From Paulownia fortunei (taxonomy: Eukaryota; Streptophyta; Magnoliopsida; Lamiales; Paulowniaceae), in contig CM033110.1 in the NCBI GenBank assembly GCA_019321725.1, forward strand, positions 4,767,278 to 4,831,277: a stretch of 64,000 nucleotides of DNA. Reading direction: 5' to 3'. The notes under the pieces are model-generated. The model saw only the letters and a list, made by a program, of their open reading frames with translations, did not search any database and was not told the origin of the DNA. This document shows, piece by piece, positions 1 to 12,537 of this stretch (positions are counted from its first letter, which is position 1; every line of letters starts with the position of its first letter). The position numbers were made by a program, and so were the translations under genes.

Positions 1-3000
1 TTCCAATCTCTTTTGTTTAATCAATATACTTCTATATTTTACTTATATGGGGTACACTATTAGAAAAGTCTAAATATGCATAATCATTATGATAGAGTTT
101 AATTTTACCAAATAAATTATAATATGCAAATTTACAGGAAGAATTAGGATTGAAAAGATTAAAAGGTGTCATTGTAAGACATATAAAATAAAAATTTAGT
201 GGACATCATTCTATCAATTTAATATTTATGGTGGAATTCGGATATTATTTAAAATATGTGTAAAAATTCAATTGTGTGTGAAATACAATTTAAAATAAAA
301 TGTGTGTAAAGTATTTAATTTTTCTCTTGATTAATTAAGAAGATTATACTGATTGAGAAAATTAAGTATCATTGTAAATAGTTGAAAATATATATTTATC
401 AATACTTAGCATGTGAAATCTCTTGTACCTTTGAGATATCCCATAAATAGACACACTTCTAATTATGGTTACAACTTTTTAGTTTGTCCTTTAAGCATTA
501 TATAACATTATATTTTAAAATTTTAATTTAGACTAATTTATGATGAAGAGATTAATAATTCTTACTTTGATTTTATTTGATATATTAATCACCTATTTTT
601 TAATAGTTAAGTTATTTGGATTGTGTGTGTCAAAAAGTATTAGATTATAATATTATATTATATAGATCGGTCAAAAATTTAACCTTAGAAAGTTATATTC
701 TATTCATTGTTAGAAATCTTTTCGGCATAGAATAATAATATATAATTTATTGACTTAGTGATTTCATTTACAATTACATAGAATTCGAGTGGTTTTATTT
801 CAATGATCAATATTTTAGAAAATAAATTTATTATAGTGTACATATAGTTTAGATTATTTCTAATTAATTCAGCAAGTTAATTTAGCTATCTCTTTTAAGT
901 AATGAATTATTCAATTAAATTGAAAAAAGACACTTTATCTAAAAATTGAAGACTACGAAAAGAGAAAATACAAATTCAAATTTCTACTTAAGCAGAATTG
1001 AATAAGTAAAATTAAAGTGGATTTCTATGCTTTCTGATATATTTTACATTTACAAATTGATTATATATGATAGAATAAATGTTTAAATTGATTATAAAAT
1101 ATTTTTCATAAATACTGACTAATCTAAATTGAATGAATTACAATTTACTTTCTAAACAATCTTTTCAAAAGAAAATAATCAAAATTAATTTGGCCGTTAA
1201 AGAAATTTAACAATTTTAGACTTTATCATTGATTTTTAAAGTTATAACAACAATCTTTTTGTATAAGATGATATATGAGGAGTAAATAGATGAAAGTAAA
1301 AATAGGACATATGTATTTAGGTTAACAATAGACCTCTTTTGTAATAGTTTAATTTCTTTTTGATTTTAAAAAATAACCTTTATTAAACATATCGATTACC
1401 AAAAATTTTTAAGGTAAATTTATGTATATATAAGAGATCCTGTATTATTCCAAACTAATGAACAATACCTAAATAAATATTTTAAAAATAGATCACAATC
1501 CATACAAATATCAACGCCCAATTTTTTTTAATTATATCTAGACAAAGACTATTTTTAGCCTTTTAACTTGGCCTATTTTTAATTTTACCATTTAAAAGTT
1601 GGTCAATTAATTTACAGATAGTATTTCTCCAATATTGACAAATTATTTCGCCAAAAAATTAAATTTGTCTTGAAAATATCACACGACATTTAAAATTGGG
1701 GAATTTTCAAAAATGGAAGAAAAATTACTTATGTGAAATTATTTGTTAATTGTTTTTGGATGAAAATGCTAAATCTCTTGCCAAAAGATTTTTCATTTTT
1801 TCCCCTAAAATAAATGGAAATATAAACGAAATTGAGCTAAAAATAATATAGATATGGTTTTTCATTATGGTGTTAATATGTTTATCTCTATTAGACTCCA
1901 TTAAAATTCTTTAATATACTTGTACAATTTAAAGATCAAGTTAATGTTGAATATCGATCGACAACATCTTAAGATATTACAGATATATATACATGTTATT
2001 ATATTTTTAATTAATTAATCATTAATAATTATTTCAATTTATTTTGTTAATAAAGTTATTTGTCATCAGTTAAATAAATTAGTATATTTTATTAAAGTCT
2101 AACACTATTGCCTATCATACAAGAAGATTTTTATTGATATGTATAAAACAATTCATCTTATATACATATTTTTATAAACGTATAGAAGATTTTTTTGTTA
2201 TTGATATTGATTGTATTGTAAAAAATAGAGAAAAGGAAAAAGAAAATTGTTGAAGTGACTCGATCCAAGTTAGATCTCAACTAGAAGATTTCTTTATTAA
2301 TTGCACATTTCAATGAACAATATTTTTTTCACTTTCTTTTCCTTGTTCATTTTCAATATTCTGAAGAAAAATATATGAAAGTTAATTTGGCATGCCATTT
2401 TGGCATTTGTTATTATTAAAATAACTAATAGATAAATCCATATCAATAATTGTTCATCTATTTCGGAAAGTCCTCAAGTTCATGTGACATATACTGGTCA
2501 TGTGCTGAAATTTAGACTAAATGTGCCAACTTTTGAAAAATAATATATTTAAATTGTTAACCCACATTTCAAAAGACCAAAATAAAAGTAAGTCAAGTTA
2601 TAGGACCAAAACTACATTTTTGTTTTTGTATTCATATAACAATATCAAATTCATCTTTATGTATGAAGTCCTCTCGAGTTATGAAAATCAACTAATATAT
2701 TTTTTCAATAATTTGTTTTCGTGGCTTACAATTGTTCAAAATATCTAAGAATATATGAAATTCAATGAGTAAGTTCTTCATTTACTGTTTCAGTTTTATC
2801 TTCATTTTCTTAACATTCTTAATTGAAATTGCTTTATTCTGTTCATGATTCTATTATATTGTTATCATTTTATCAGTTAATAAGAAGAAGAAAAAATATC
2901 AGATCAAGAACTAAATTTTGAATAAGGAAGAAGAGATAACATAAAACTCAAAAAAAAAAAAAAAGATGCAAAAAATATTATGAAACCAAAAAGAAACATA

Positions 3001-3083
3001 ATATTATGCAAATTAAAAAAAAATTATAAAAGAAACAAACAATGAATTTATTACAACCCAGTAGTTAATGAAAATCATAAGAG
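1..3083. other. AT-rich intergenic DNA, no gene seen
   Basis: No coding region longer than about 75 codons, no recognisable protein family and no RNA gene is visible on either strand. The composition is strongly AT-rich with many short A and T runs. If the synthase exon at 3165-3347 belongs to a live gene, its next exons should lie here or off the left edge. I looked for the GC-richer blocks such exons would form and saw none, so this stretch would have to be a large intron or unrelated DNA. Confidence 0.6.
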
Positions 3084-3164
3084 TTACCAGATTATTAGAT
3101 TCAAAATAGGCAACAAGTGATGAAGGGAAATGAACAAAAGAGAAAAAAGAAAAACAACACTTAC

Positions 3165-3347
3165 TCTGTTAAAGATTATGAATCCAATGTCCAGCTGAAT
3201 ACCATCAACAGTAACAGTGTATGCATGGCCACCTAAGTGATCCTCCTTCTCATACAACACCACTTCCACCCCTTCTTTCGCCAAAAGGTAAGCAGACATC
3301 AGCCCGCTGACTCCGCCCCCCACCACCGCCACTCTCATCTTCGACAT
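3165..3347 (-). CDS. First coding exon of a plant cyclopropane fatty-acid synthase-type protein (FAD-binding N-terminus), partial
   Basis: The 61 codons match the start of plant cyclopropane-fatty-acid synthases, which have an N-terminal FAD-dependent amine-oxidase domain and a C-terminal methyltransferase that moves a methylene group from S-adenosylmethionine onto acyl chains of membrane lipids. Visible directly: two candidate starts (ATG at 3347 and in-frame at 3338), a beta strand followed by the dinucleotide-binding motif GGGVSG, an acidic YEKE segment ending the second strand, the LGGHA motif, and the end GFIIFNR. The exon ends at 3165 in a canonical donor (GTAAGT, 3164-3159), in phase 0, where the family continues with valine. 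A canonical acceptor (ending TGCAG, G at 3362) lies about 14 nt before the ATG and suggests a 5' UTR intron. GC content is clearly above the surroundings and there are no lesions. No second exon is found to the left. It is either exon 1 of a gene continuing past the window edge through a long intron, or an orphan exon. The family call is confident; functionality is not. Confidence 0.8.
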
Positions 3348-4166
3348 TTCTTGAAACCAAACTGCACTAGAGAGTATGTTAAGATTACTAAACAAATTAA
3401 AGGTTGTAAAACACAATGAACAACATGGAAAGAGAGAGATGAACACAATGAACAAGGTTGTAGAACGATCAAGTTGCCATTAGCAAATTAAAGGAATACA
3501 TGGAAAAATTTCCTGTTAAAAAGACATTTTTTTTAACTTATTTTATGTAGTATACCTTGTATCTCTCAAATGGTTAATAACTAAGTTTATGATCTCTATG
3601 CATTCTCGTATGCATTTTAGGCGCATGTAAGAGTTTTAATATTGATGTTGCATTCATCAACTCTTTTAGGGTGAAAACATGTGTCCATATAGTAAAAATT
3701 TTCGGAATTGAGTATATCATAAACAACTTATATATATAGAGCATTCATACGACGATAACTCCACTTTAGCATAAAAAATGAAAGTAAAAAAAAGATTTCA
3801 TCTTAAAATTTGCATGCAAATGGCCAAACAATGCGAATTCATGTTAAAAAAAGATAATGTGCTTTAGTCAGTATATGTACCTTTGTGTAGGAGCCTGCCA
3901 ATATATGTAATGCAGGAAAAGGAATGCTTTACCACAATTTTCTTCCTTCTTTGAATGGATCAAAATGTTAACTAATGAATACAATGAACAACATCTAATC
4001 TCTTTATATAGCTATTTTTCCCATTGGAGGAACTGAAAGATAAGATTAAATTTTCCAAAGGGCTTAGGAAAAAAATGCTTAATATTGAAAAGGGTAGGGA
4101 ATAGGAGATGCTAACAACAATTTTTTTTTTTCTGTAATTTATGCTGTGTCAATTGAATGTAGACTG

Positions 4167-4244
<78 letters not shown>

Positions 4245-4569
4245 TGCATATATATATATATATATATGTATGTATGCACAAACACACACATACGGCACAG
4301 AATTGGGGTCCTTCATTTTTTAAGACCTTGAACCGTAATTCTAGTTTCCTCATCTTTATTTCTCTTCCCTTAGATTTTTCTTTTATTCTTGATATAATAA
4401 TTGTATTAAGGAATCTAACACTTCGTAGCATACGATGAATCAGCTTGGCCATGAGATCCTGGTCCCCCCACACTTAATGACCATGATATTCGGGATCAGC
4501 GATTCAATGCACCATGCATTACAAAAGTGGCAGAGTTGATGGATTCATATCATGTGTAAATTTATTCAT
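3348..4569. other. Upstream region of the synthase exon
   Basis: Non-coding AT-rich DNA. On the minus strand there is a TATA-like box (TATATAAAG, within 4001-4011) and an inverted CCAAT-type sequence at 4022-4027, about 650 bp upstream of the synthase ATG. If a 5' UTR intron is present, as the acceptor near 3362 suggests, this could be the promoter, but the two boxes are closer together than usual and AT-rich DNA yields such matches by chance. The compound microsatellite at 4170-4297 lies here. Confidence 0.3.
4170..4297. repeat. Compound microsatellite (TA)n(TG)n(TA)n
   Basis: About 17 TA units run into about 18 TG units, then a short spacer and about ten more TA units, ending in a short CA-rich tail. 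Reading frames across it encode only alternating residues and are artefacts. It could extrude as a hairpin or Z-DNA and is likely length-polymorphic. Confidence 0.95.
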
Positions 4570-4807
4570 ATAAATAGCCCTTGTTTGTTTTTTGTTTTGA
4601 TTTTATCTTTTTTATCATTTAAACATACAAAATGTGAGTTTTATTCATTTTTAACAAAAATACTGTTTGTTTTTATTTTTATTTTTATAGCCACCAATTT
4701 TAAATCTTAACATCTATTTAATCAAATTAAAACCGACATCATCAATATTTGATAGGATGTTCCATTAAATTTTAAAGCAATGCTATATATGCATCACTCT
4801 TGAGCCT

Positions 4808-4838
<31 letters not shown>

Positions 4839-5245
4839 CAAATGAATCAATTGGTACTATTTAAAATGAAGGAAGACGACAAAAAAGAGTGAAGGACTAG
4901 TTGGTCATATATAGTATTTTTTTTACTTTTAAAATAATGAAAATTCACTAACCAAATCCTGCTATCATGAGACTGCTAGCAATTACATAATAAAATGTTC
5001 CAACAACCATAATTTGAACGATGAGATATAAATAAAATAATGATATTTATTAATTATTATTCTCATATTTAAAATATCATTTTCAATTTAATAAAATTAA
5101 CATTTATACACTGTATATATATATATTTATTTTTACACAAACATGTTCTTTCACTTTCATTTTGTGGTCAATTTTAGTATATATATTTAGTTGAATTTTT
5201 AATAATTAATAGACTTCATGTTTTAGACAAGTACAATTGTTGGAT
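4570..5245. repeat. Dispersed repeat R1, copy A
   Basis: This stretch resembles 6090-6862 and 15790-16642. Shared landmarks are the ACATACAAAATGTG-like start, a 'TTTGATAGGATGTTCCATTAA' region, a core from about 4784 to 4920 bounded by inverted AATGCTATATAT-type ends, and a tail reaching ACAAGTACAATTGTTGGATAAT. Copy A stops where the internal ~80-bp units seen in the other copies would begin. No transposase-like protein is encoded. It is probably a non-autonomous element or a decayed LTR; the family is not recognised. A (TA)10 tract sits at 4811-4830. Confidence 0.6.
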
Positions 5246-5960
5246 AATGCTAGAATTTGTTGCAGGCTTACTTAGTTTAAGATAATTAATTTACCAAATT
5301 CGTTATTTTCTAATTAATATTTGAACAAAAAGTAAAAATGAAACGAAATGCACAACGGAAATTAAAATTGCTAGCTATCAGTAAAGTTTACCATAATATA
5401 ATAATTGAACTTATAAAAATAATACTATAGACTACCACTTTGTTTTTGATATTATTCTTGTATTACTTCATCGGTTTGCCTCGTTGAACTACCTTCAATG
5501 TTAACCGTCGTTAAACAATAGAGCGTTTTCTCCCACAAACTCACTTTATTCTCACGAATGATGTTCAATGCGTTTTTAATTTAGTCTGGAACAGATTTGA
5601 ACTCTAGTGCTGACTTAAAGCTCAAACTTTGATCACAAATATAATAAATACTGGAGATGGAATTAGCTGCCCTTAATCTCTGGATGTCGATATGAAAATC
5701 AGTAGCAATAACTAATGTGAGTTTGTGTTTAAATACACAAACGCTTTAGCTGATTGCTAATCTATTATATAGAAAGTTATGTAGTCATTTACAAAGACTT
5801 TTCTTTCAAAAAAATTCTATATAAAGACATGAATTGTGTCTTGAGTTTTAGAAATTAAGATCACATCAATTTCCTACTCTAATAATAAATCACATTTCTT
5901 TAGAATGGTAGGAAATCCGCCAACTCTTCTTTTGATAAGGTAAGTCTATAATAACTCTTA
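5246..5960. repeat. Dispersed repeat R2, copy A
   Basis: Resembles 59691-60540 in the same orientation. Shared landmarks are a GCACAACGGAA/GCAACGGAA element, then GTTGAACTNCCTTCAANGTTAACC and a stretch with TTNTCCCA-NAA-ACTCAC spacing. No protein-coding content is visible. It could be part of an LTR or of a non-autonomous element; boundaries are approximate. Confidence 0.45.
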
Positions 5961-6089
5961 TTCCTTTCAATTGGGTATAGATTTATTAGAAGTTATCTTC
6001 TAAATTTATTTTCATAAATATTAAAAGCTTATTTTTAATAAATTAATTGAATATAATAAGTAAAAGAGTTTGATTTTTATAAGAGGTAT

Positions 6090-6862
6090 ACATATATTTA
6101 AGAGCAATGCTATATATCACCTTGGAGCCTTTATTTTTTTTCACCTCCCCTAATTTTAGTATGCGTCTATTGTAAAGAATTCAATTGGAAAGAATTAATC
6201 AATACTTTCTAAAATAAAGGAGAGATAAAAAAAGAGTGAAGGACTAGTTAATGATATATAATTTTTTTTTAACTCAACAAAGAATATTCTCTCTTTCTAA
6301 TAGCAAATTAAACAATAAAATGTTCAAATCAATATAATTAGATTGATGAGATATAAGAAAGTAAATGAGTTATAATTATTATTATTCTCATATTAAAATA
6401 TCATTTTTAATTTAATAAAGTTAATATTTATACACTGTATCCTCGTAATTTTTTATTTTTACACAAAAGTTAATACAAAAAATAAAAATGCTCATGAAAA
6501 TAAAAAATAAAACAAACATGGCCTTACACTATCATTTTTTAATCAAATGTAGTTGATTTTTTGATAATTAAAGACTTCACGTTTAGACAAGTACAATTGT
6601 TGGATAATATTTACAATACTTTGAGTTGGTTTCTTGAAATATGTATCCATATGCGTAGTACAATTTTGATAATATATATAACATTTTGAGTTGATTTTTT
6701 TGCAATAAATATGCTACCACACCTCGGCCTATGTGCTTCGTACAATTGTTCGATAATATTTATAATATTTTGAGTTGATTTTTTAAAAATATATATGCTA
6801 CTACACGTTGGGCCATGTGCTTCATAGCTCAAGACCATATGCGGCCAGAATTCGTTAATTAT
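6090..6862. repeat. Dispersed repeat R1, copy B, with internal ~80-bp tandem units
   Basis: Carries the R1 core (about 6104-6270) and a tail with three imperfect tandem units of roughly 80 bp (about 6589-6830), each starting near ACAATTGTTCGATAATATTTA and ending in the CACGTTGGGCCATGTGCTT type of sequence. The end at ATAGCTCAAGACCAT then CGGCCAG is shared with copy C. A short minus-strand frame across the units reads as a repetitive peptide; I treat it as a by-product of the repeat. Confidence 0.65.
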
Positions 6863-8424
6863 TTAATTTGGAATATTACAGTATATTGCATTGACTTTTT
6901 GTTTTTAAATTAATGAACTACATCGAGACAGATTTAGATCTTATTTTTACAATATTCCTGCAAGTGATACAAGTTGGAATCTCAAGGTAGTGGTTTGGTT
7001 TCATCTTTAAAATATTTTGTGAAATGCGCAAAAATTGAAAACAAGATATCCTCCACTTTTAAGCAGCTTGAAAAATTATTTGAAACAATTGATTAAATTG
7101 ACAGATTGATTTTAAATGCAAAGATAATAAAATATATTTGGTTGATTAGTTTGCACGTATGTGACAAAGAGTCATTTCTATAAAATGAAATACTAAGGGT
7201 GTTATAGCAGCATTTTTAAAATATTATTTTTATATATATACCAAATTTTCCTTCAATTAATATTCATCTATCCTTGTAATCATTCTATATCATCTCCATT
7301 TTTCAAATGATATTTTATTTTATTTATTCCAAAAATTCAATAATGATTTCTGGATAACAAAACTTTTAACTGTTAAAAAAGAATCTAAATGGAAGATTGA
7401 TGCTCAAAATTGAATGTAAATTTTTATGTTAGGAAATTGTTTAGTCATACAAATCAAAAACATAATTTTGCATAAATATTAATGCCCAAAATTTTAAAAT
7501 TTTATGATTTTCACAATACATAATCATAAGAAAACATACATTGCTCCGTTATTAGTATTGAATACAATTATAGGAAGAATTTTAGAGAAATTTTGTTTCT
7601 CTCTCTTGACCACTTTAGTTCTTACATATATTTTTTTTTATGGAGAGAATTATCAATAAGTGAGTTGTGGGTTGAGAGAAGATCGACTTCGAATTGAATT
7701 TATTTATAATTACATGATCCATCAACATGTACATAATTAAAAAAATATTTTTTTATTAATTAATGGTATTTAACACACAATAATTATCAAATCATAATTA
7801 TTTTTTAACTAAATGAAAAAATAATTACCTAAAATAAGATGATTATCATTTTACAATTATCTTTTAACTAAATTAAAAGTTAATTGTCTTAAATAAGATA
7901 AGTGGGATATAAAAATTCTAACAATTTAAGCATAAAAACTTGTAGAATAATTGATTTGAAGCTTTGAGTAACTCTATTACTTGTAAGGATTATACATGTT
8001 TTTACTTGGATTTTACAGCATAATAATAGTAATTATATACTAAATTAATTTGAACTAACATAGTTTATGTGCATTTTAATCATTAGAAAAATGAAATATT
8101 GAGACAAGATTAATAAAAAAAAGATTCGCATGAATTCTTGATCACTTTTAGGGTTGAAACCATCTATATTTATTTTTCTAAAGATATTTTATTAAAATTT
8201 TTGGATAGTCACAGGTTTCTCATGCGATCACAATTGTAGCTAGTTGAGTTATTTTGTAGTGTGATATGGAAGATGGAGAAGCTAATAATGATGACAGGAG
8301 GTTAAGTGTTTCAGGAAAGAAAGTTTAGTGGGGTAAAGTGCCATAAAACTGATCGAAAAATTGATTGGGTTAAAGTGCTCGAGCTGAAGCAATTCCTAAG
8401 ACCTCAAAGAATTCTTGTTAGAAG
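6863..8424. other. AT-rich intergenic DNA, nothing recognised
   Basis: No coding region, RNA gene or clear repeat boundary is seen. Composition and short A/T runs resemble the first 3 kb. Confidence 0.55.
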
Positions 8425-8429
8425 TGGTA

Positions 8430-8690
8430 CATGTTTTTTTTTTAATTTCTCATATATATAAAGAACAATTATATTATAAATTATTTAATTTTATAGAGTC
8501 AAATAAATAATTTATTAGGTGGGTTCTAGAAATATTTATTGGACATGAGTTTTGCAATGTACAGAAATATAGTACTAATCAAATTAGAATTGATAAGCTT
8601 TTATTTGACTTAGTATATAAGGAACATTATAGGGTTAAGGCTCAAACTTGTTCGTGCATATGGTTTTATTTCTCTTTCTATACAATATGG
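8430..8690 (+). repeat. 5' LTR remnant of copia relic 1
   Basis: Aligns with 11660-11905 through shared blocks such as TTTAATTTCTCA, AAATATTTATTGG, TAGTCAAATTAGAAT-like sequence and GAAACATTATAGGGTTA. The right part is shorter than the 3' copy and the junction with the internal region is degraded. No PBS can be recognised. Confidence 0.7.
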
Positions 8691-8879
8691 TTAATTTAAA
8701 GTGAGTGACAATACCTTTAAGTACAAATGGACTGTTAACGAGTTCATATCTCACTATGCAAGAAGAAAAAATATTTGAACGAGAAAAAATTAAAGTGCTC
8801 ATTTAGCAATTACCTCTTCAGATAAAAGAATGTAAGCTGCAATTACACCATAATAAAAATTACAAAAGGTAATTACACA

Positions 8880-11180
8880 CGTAATAGAAATTATAAAAAG
8901 GAACATGAACAAGAGTTTACCTGTTATTTCTATAAGAAAATAAAAAAATGAATGTCCCAAGTGGATCAAATGGCATGTTAAGATTTGCTTCTCACTTTAG
9001 TTTGTTTAGTAGTTAATTTCTTTTATACCTAAACACACTTGGTGGATAGATTCTGGTTCTACTATTTACATAAGAGAATTAATGCATGGTTGCCTATTGA
9101 GCCAACAACCAAGTGATATTGAAAGATATGTTTATATGGCTATGACAAAACAGTTATAGTTGAGGCTATACAATTTTTTAGATTATTATTAATGGTTGGT
9201 TATGTTTTGAAAAAAGCATACAGTATCATTATTTAGATGGAGTATGATTTCTATTTTCACTTTGAACAAATTTAATTATTCTTGTTTATTTGAAAATAGT
9301 AAATTTAGTCTATTTCAATATTCAAATCTTATTAGTACTAATTTTTTTATAATTTAAGATAACCTATATTTTTGGATACACTTGCCTCGATAATGAAACA
9401 TTGCATACTAGTTTATATGGTATAACGCACATGATACAAAATACTTAAGGATATAGTAAGAAGTATGATTAGTCATTCTTCTTTACCGAAATCTCTGGGA
9501 GAAGCTCTAAAGATTGTAGATTACATTATTAATAGGTTCCAATTAAAGTGGTAGCTAAAACTCTTTATGGCCTATGGATATGCAAGAAGCTTAGTATCAA
9601 GCATATTTTGGGTTGTTCAACTAAGGTCCTTCTTTAGGCTAAATGAAAAAAAAGTGGACTTGGGATCTTTGAGATGTCATTTTGTTGGGTACTCTAAATA
9701 CTCAAGGGATTACAAGTTCTATGATTCATTGACTAGTTTATTTTGAGATGAGAAATATAAAGTTTCTTGAAGAAGTTGAGTTTGGCAGGGAGATAAAGTT
9801 AGGGACATTGTCTTTGAACAGGATTTTGTTTCTCTTTCTATAGTTGCTATTGACAATTATTAGGCCTTAATTCTTTACATTGTTCAATATGCAAATTCGG
9901 ATTATCAATATAATGCTAAGGAGCTTCCTATCCAAATAAAGAAGTTGTTCCTAAGGAGCAAATTCAACAACCTCAAGACATGATGCTATGAAAGATAGAT
10001 GAAATTCATGAAAGACAATGACATTTGGAATCTTATCATATTATCTAAAGGTGCAAAACCTATTGGTTGCAAATGAATAGTTAAGACCAAGAAGGATTCA
10101 AAAGGCAATGTGGAGAGATATAAAGCTCGTCTAGTTGCTAAGGGTTTTACTTAGAAAGAAGGTTATAAAAGAGATTTTCTCTTCGATTTATTGGAAAGAC
10201 TCTTTTAGGACTATAATGGCATTTGTGGCTCATTTTAATTTAAAACTACATCAGATGGATGTAAAAATTATGTTTCTAAACGGCGACATTGATAAAATAT
10301 TATATATGGTTCAATAAAAAAACTTTGTATCTGAAGATTCAAATAATATGGTCTGTAAACTTAAGAAATCCATTTGTGGTCTCAACGAGGCTTCCCATCA
10401 ATGGTATTATAATTTTCATCAAGTTATTTTTTATTTGGGTTAGAGGTAAACAATGCAAATAATTATATGTACCATAGGTTCAGTGAGATAATATCAAAGC
10501 TAAGGGAGATAAGTTTAGTCTCATTCAGTACACCAAGGATAAGTTTAAAGTATGCGTCAGCTATAGGAAGTCTTTTGTATGCTTAACTGTGTACACATAT
10601 AGAGATAATGTGCCTGGCATGAATATAGGTAGATAGTATGTAACCCTGGAATGGATCATTTGGAAAATAGTCAAAAGGGGTTATATGGTGTTTATAGAGA
10701 ACAAAAGAATATATGCTCACTTATCAAAAATTAGATCTCTTAGGAGATCACTGGGCATTCTGATTTCGGTATTATAGGATGCTAATACGGTAAGAGATCT
10801 ACTTCGGGCTATGCTTAATTGCTAGCTGGATGTGCAATTTCCTAGAAAAGTGCTAAGCATACACTTATAGCTCTTTTCATTATGGTAGTCGAATTCATAT
10901 CCTGTTATGAGGCATCTGATCTTGGGATATGGCTATGAAACTTTGTCACTGGGCAGTGTTTTGTGGATGGTAATGAAATACCATTTAAAATATATTGTAA
11001 CGATAAATCAGCCTTACCATATTCTAATAACAGTAGAAGCTCTTTGATGTCGAGGCACATAGACATCAAGTTTCTTCTTGTTAAATAAATAAAGTGTTCA
11101 GAGTTTTCAAGTGCCAATAGAATATATTCGAATAAACTCAATGACTACGGATCCGCTTACCAAATGTTTACCACCTAAGA
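8880..11180 (+). pseudogene. Copia gag-pol remnant (zinc knuckle, protease, integrase, RT, RNase H)
   Basis: Pieces of a copia polyprotein can be read in shifting frames. Near 8920 there is a trace of the gag zinc knuckle with its second cysteine lost. At 9037-9090 the protease motif WWIDSGST is clear (D-S-G catalytic triplet). From 9440 to 9720 the integrase end is seen (VRSM-like start, then CHFVGYS and YKFYD). From 9990 to 10460 the reverse transcriptase fragment includes KARLVAKGFT and LHQMDVK, and FLNGDID follows. From 10750 to 11180 the RNase H shows the SGYA region, a degenerate CNDKSA stretch and the terminal T-DPLTKCLPPKMF-type tail. Multiple stops occur in each domain. It would have produced the enzymes for reverse transcription and integration of the element; it is now dead. 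Lineage within copia is not assigned. Confidence 0.8.
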
Positions 11181-11651
11181 TGTTTTATGAGCACACCGGT
11201 GATATGGGTATTGTGTTATTTGATGATGTTCATGTTCACTGGGAGTTTGTATTTTGATGTTCCTTTGGTTTAGATACATTTCAGGTTTATTTTATGGAGA
11301 ATAAAGAATATAGCTTATTTTTACTTTGAATTATCTGTAGTTTAGTATGATCTTATAAATAATAAAGTAGGACCGATTGAAAATATGTATGTTTAAAATC
11401 ACATTACATGTAATTTTTTCATGTTACACATTTATACTCGATCTATGTCATTTAATATATTGGTATGGTGACCATTGATGGATCTAGTTAAAAATAAATG
11501 TAACAGATGTTTCTTTGATCCCATATTAATACATAAGATGAATTAGATTGTAATAAAAGAGATATTTCATGGATACATAGCATTTTCAGTCCACACTTAA
11601 GATTTTGTAATATAATTGTCTCTAATGACATATGTAGCCCAAATAGGAGAT

Positions 11652-11905
11652 TGTTGGATTTTATTTAATTTCTCAATGTGGACTTACATATGTAAAGAAT
11701 AATTATATTATCTAATTTAATATGGCCAAATAAATGATCTATTAGTTAGACTCTAAAAATATTTATTGGGTATCGATGTTGCAATATGTAGATACCCAAT
11801 ACTAGTCAAATTAGAATGAACTTCTATTTGACCTAGTATGTAAGAAACATTATAGGGTTATGGTACTAAGTCAAATCAATCATTTTGCTTTTCTCCTCTA
11901 TCTCC
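11652..11905 (+). repeat. 3' LTR of copia relic 1 (alignable part)
   Basis: Begins TGTTGGATTTTATTTAATTT immediately after a polypurine tract (AAATAGGAGA, 11641-11650), the usual copia junction. The part up to about 11905 aligns with the 5' copy. The LTR probably runs on toward 12050-12100, but no clear terminal CA was identified. Confidence 0.75.
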
Positions 11906-12060
11906 ATCTTCGAGAGAGAATCAATGGAGTACCTAAAGAGATTTGATTGTGAAATACGCTAACCCTGTAAGGATTCATGTATGTATGAATCAATATGCGT
12001 CAATATGGATTATAGATTAAGGTACGCTTCTGAATTATCTATTTAGTTCCTTTTTTTGTT

Positions 12061-12537
12061 AATTTATATGATGATTCTGGATTATATTATTGTGTTAATT
12101 ATATTTATATTAAAGTCGAACACTACGATCATGTAAGAAAGTTGATAGGGGACCAAGTGCATAAATAAAAGTAATTTTAGTGGGTGAAGTACTTTTTCTT
12201 ATTTTATGGATCACTGTCAAAATATAATTTTTGATAGAGTGAAAAGTACAAATAGATCTTATATCATGGATATATACCATGCATATATCACATGCATAAT
12301 GCACTTTGTGTACATGTAGGAGGAGTTCAATGTATGAACAATTTATATATAGCATCGTTATGGTCCTTTCCATTGATCGAACAATTTCATTTGGCAAAAT
12401 TGCTCCGAGAGCTTCCATGCTTCATTTGTCAAGTATTAGCACTTGATTTTTTATTCTGACATTAGCTTGTTTTGCTTTAATATTCATATCTCTCTGTTTC
12501 TTTGTTTGGTATTTGCTTCTATTATTTATTATTCATT
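12061..12537. other. Junction between the two copia relics, no gene assigned
   Basis: Contains a 102-codon open frame on the minus strand (12110-12418) with no recognisable motif. It may include the lost 5' LTR or leader of copia relic 2, but nothing here resembles that element's 3' LTR. Confidence 0.3.

Larger units (their letters stand above)
8425..12060 (+). mobile_element. Ty1/copia retrotransposon relic 1
   Basis: A plus-strand copia element with gag mostly deleted and pol badly decayed, bounded by two diverged LTRs (8430-8690 and from 11652). Order along the strand is zinc-knuckle trace, protease, integrase, reverse transcriptase, RNase H, polypurine tract, LTR, which is the copia order. 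Stops and frameshifts occur every few dozen codons, so it cannot be autonomous. The divergence of the LTRs (clear only in blocks) indicates an old insertion. Confidence 0.85.

Noticed and set aside
4111..4473. Several overlapping open frames through the TA/TG microsatellite on both strands
   Set aside because: They encode only alternating Tyr-Ile or Cys-Val runs created by the dinucleotide repeats and have no coding character.
6611..6838. 75-codon minus-strand frame with an internally repeated peptide, similar to one at 16417-16632
   Set aside because: The peptide repeat follows from the ~80-bp DNA repeat of R1. The two copies differ by frame-disrupting changes and no conserved family is recognised.
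12110..12418. 102-codon minus-strand frame
   Set aside because: It has no recognisable motif, low complexity and no splice or promoter context, and it lies between copia relics. A chance frame is the simplest explanation.
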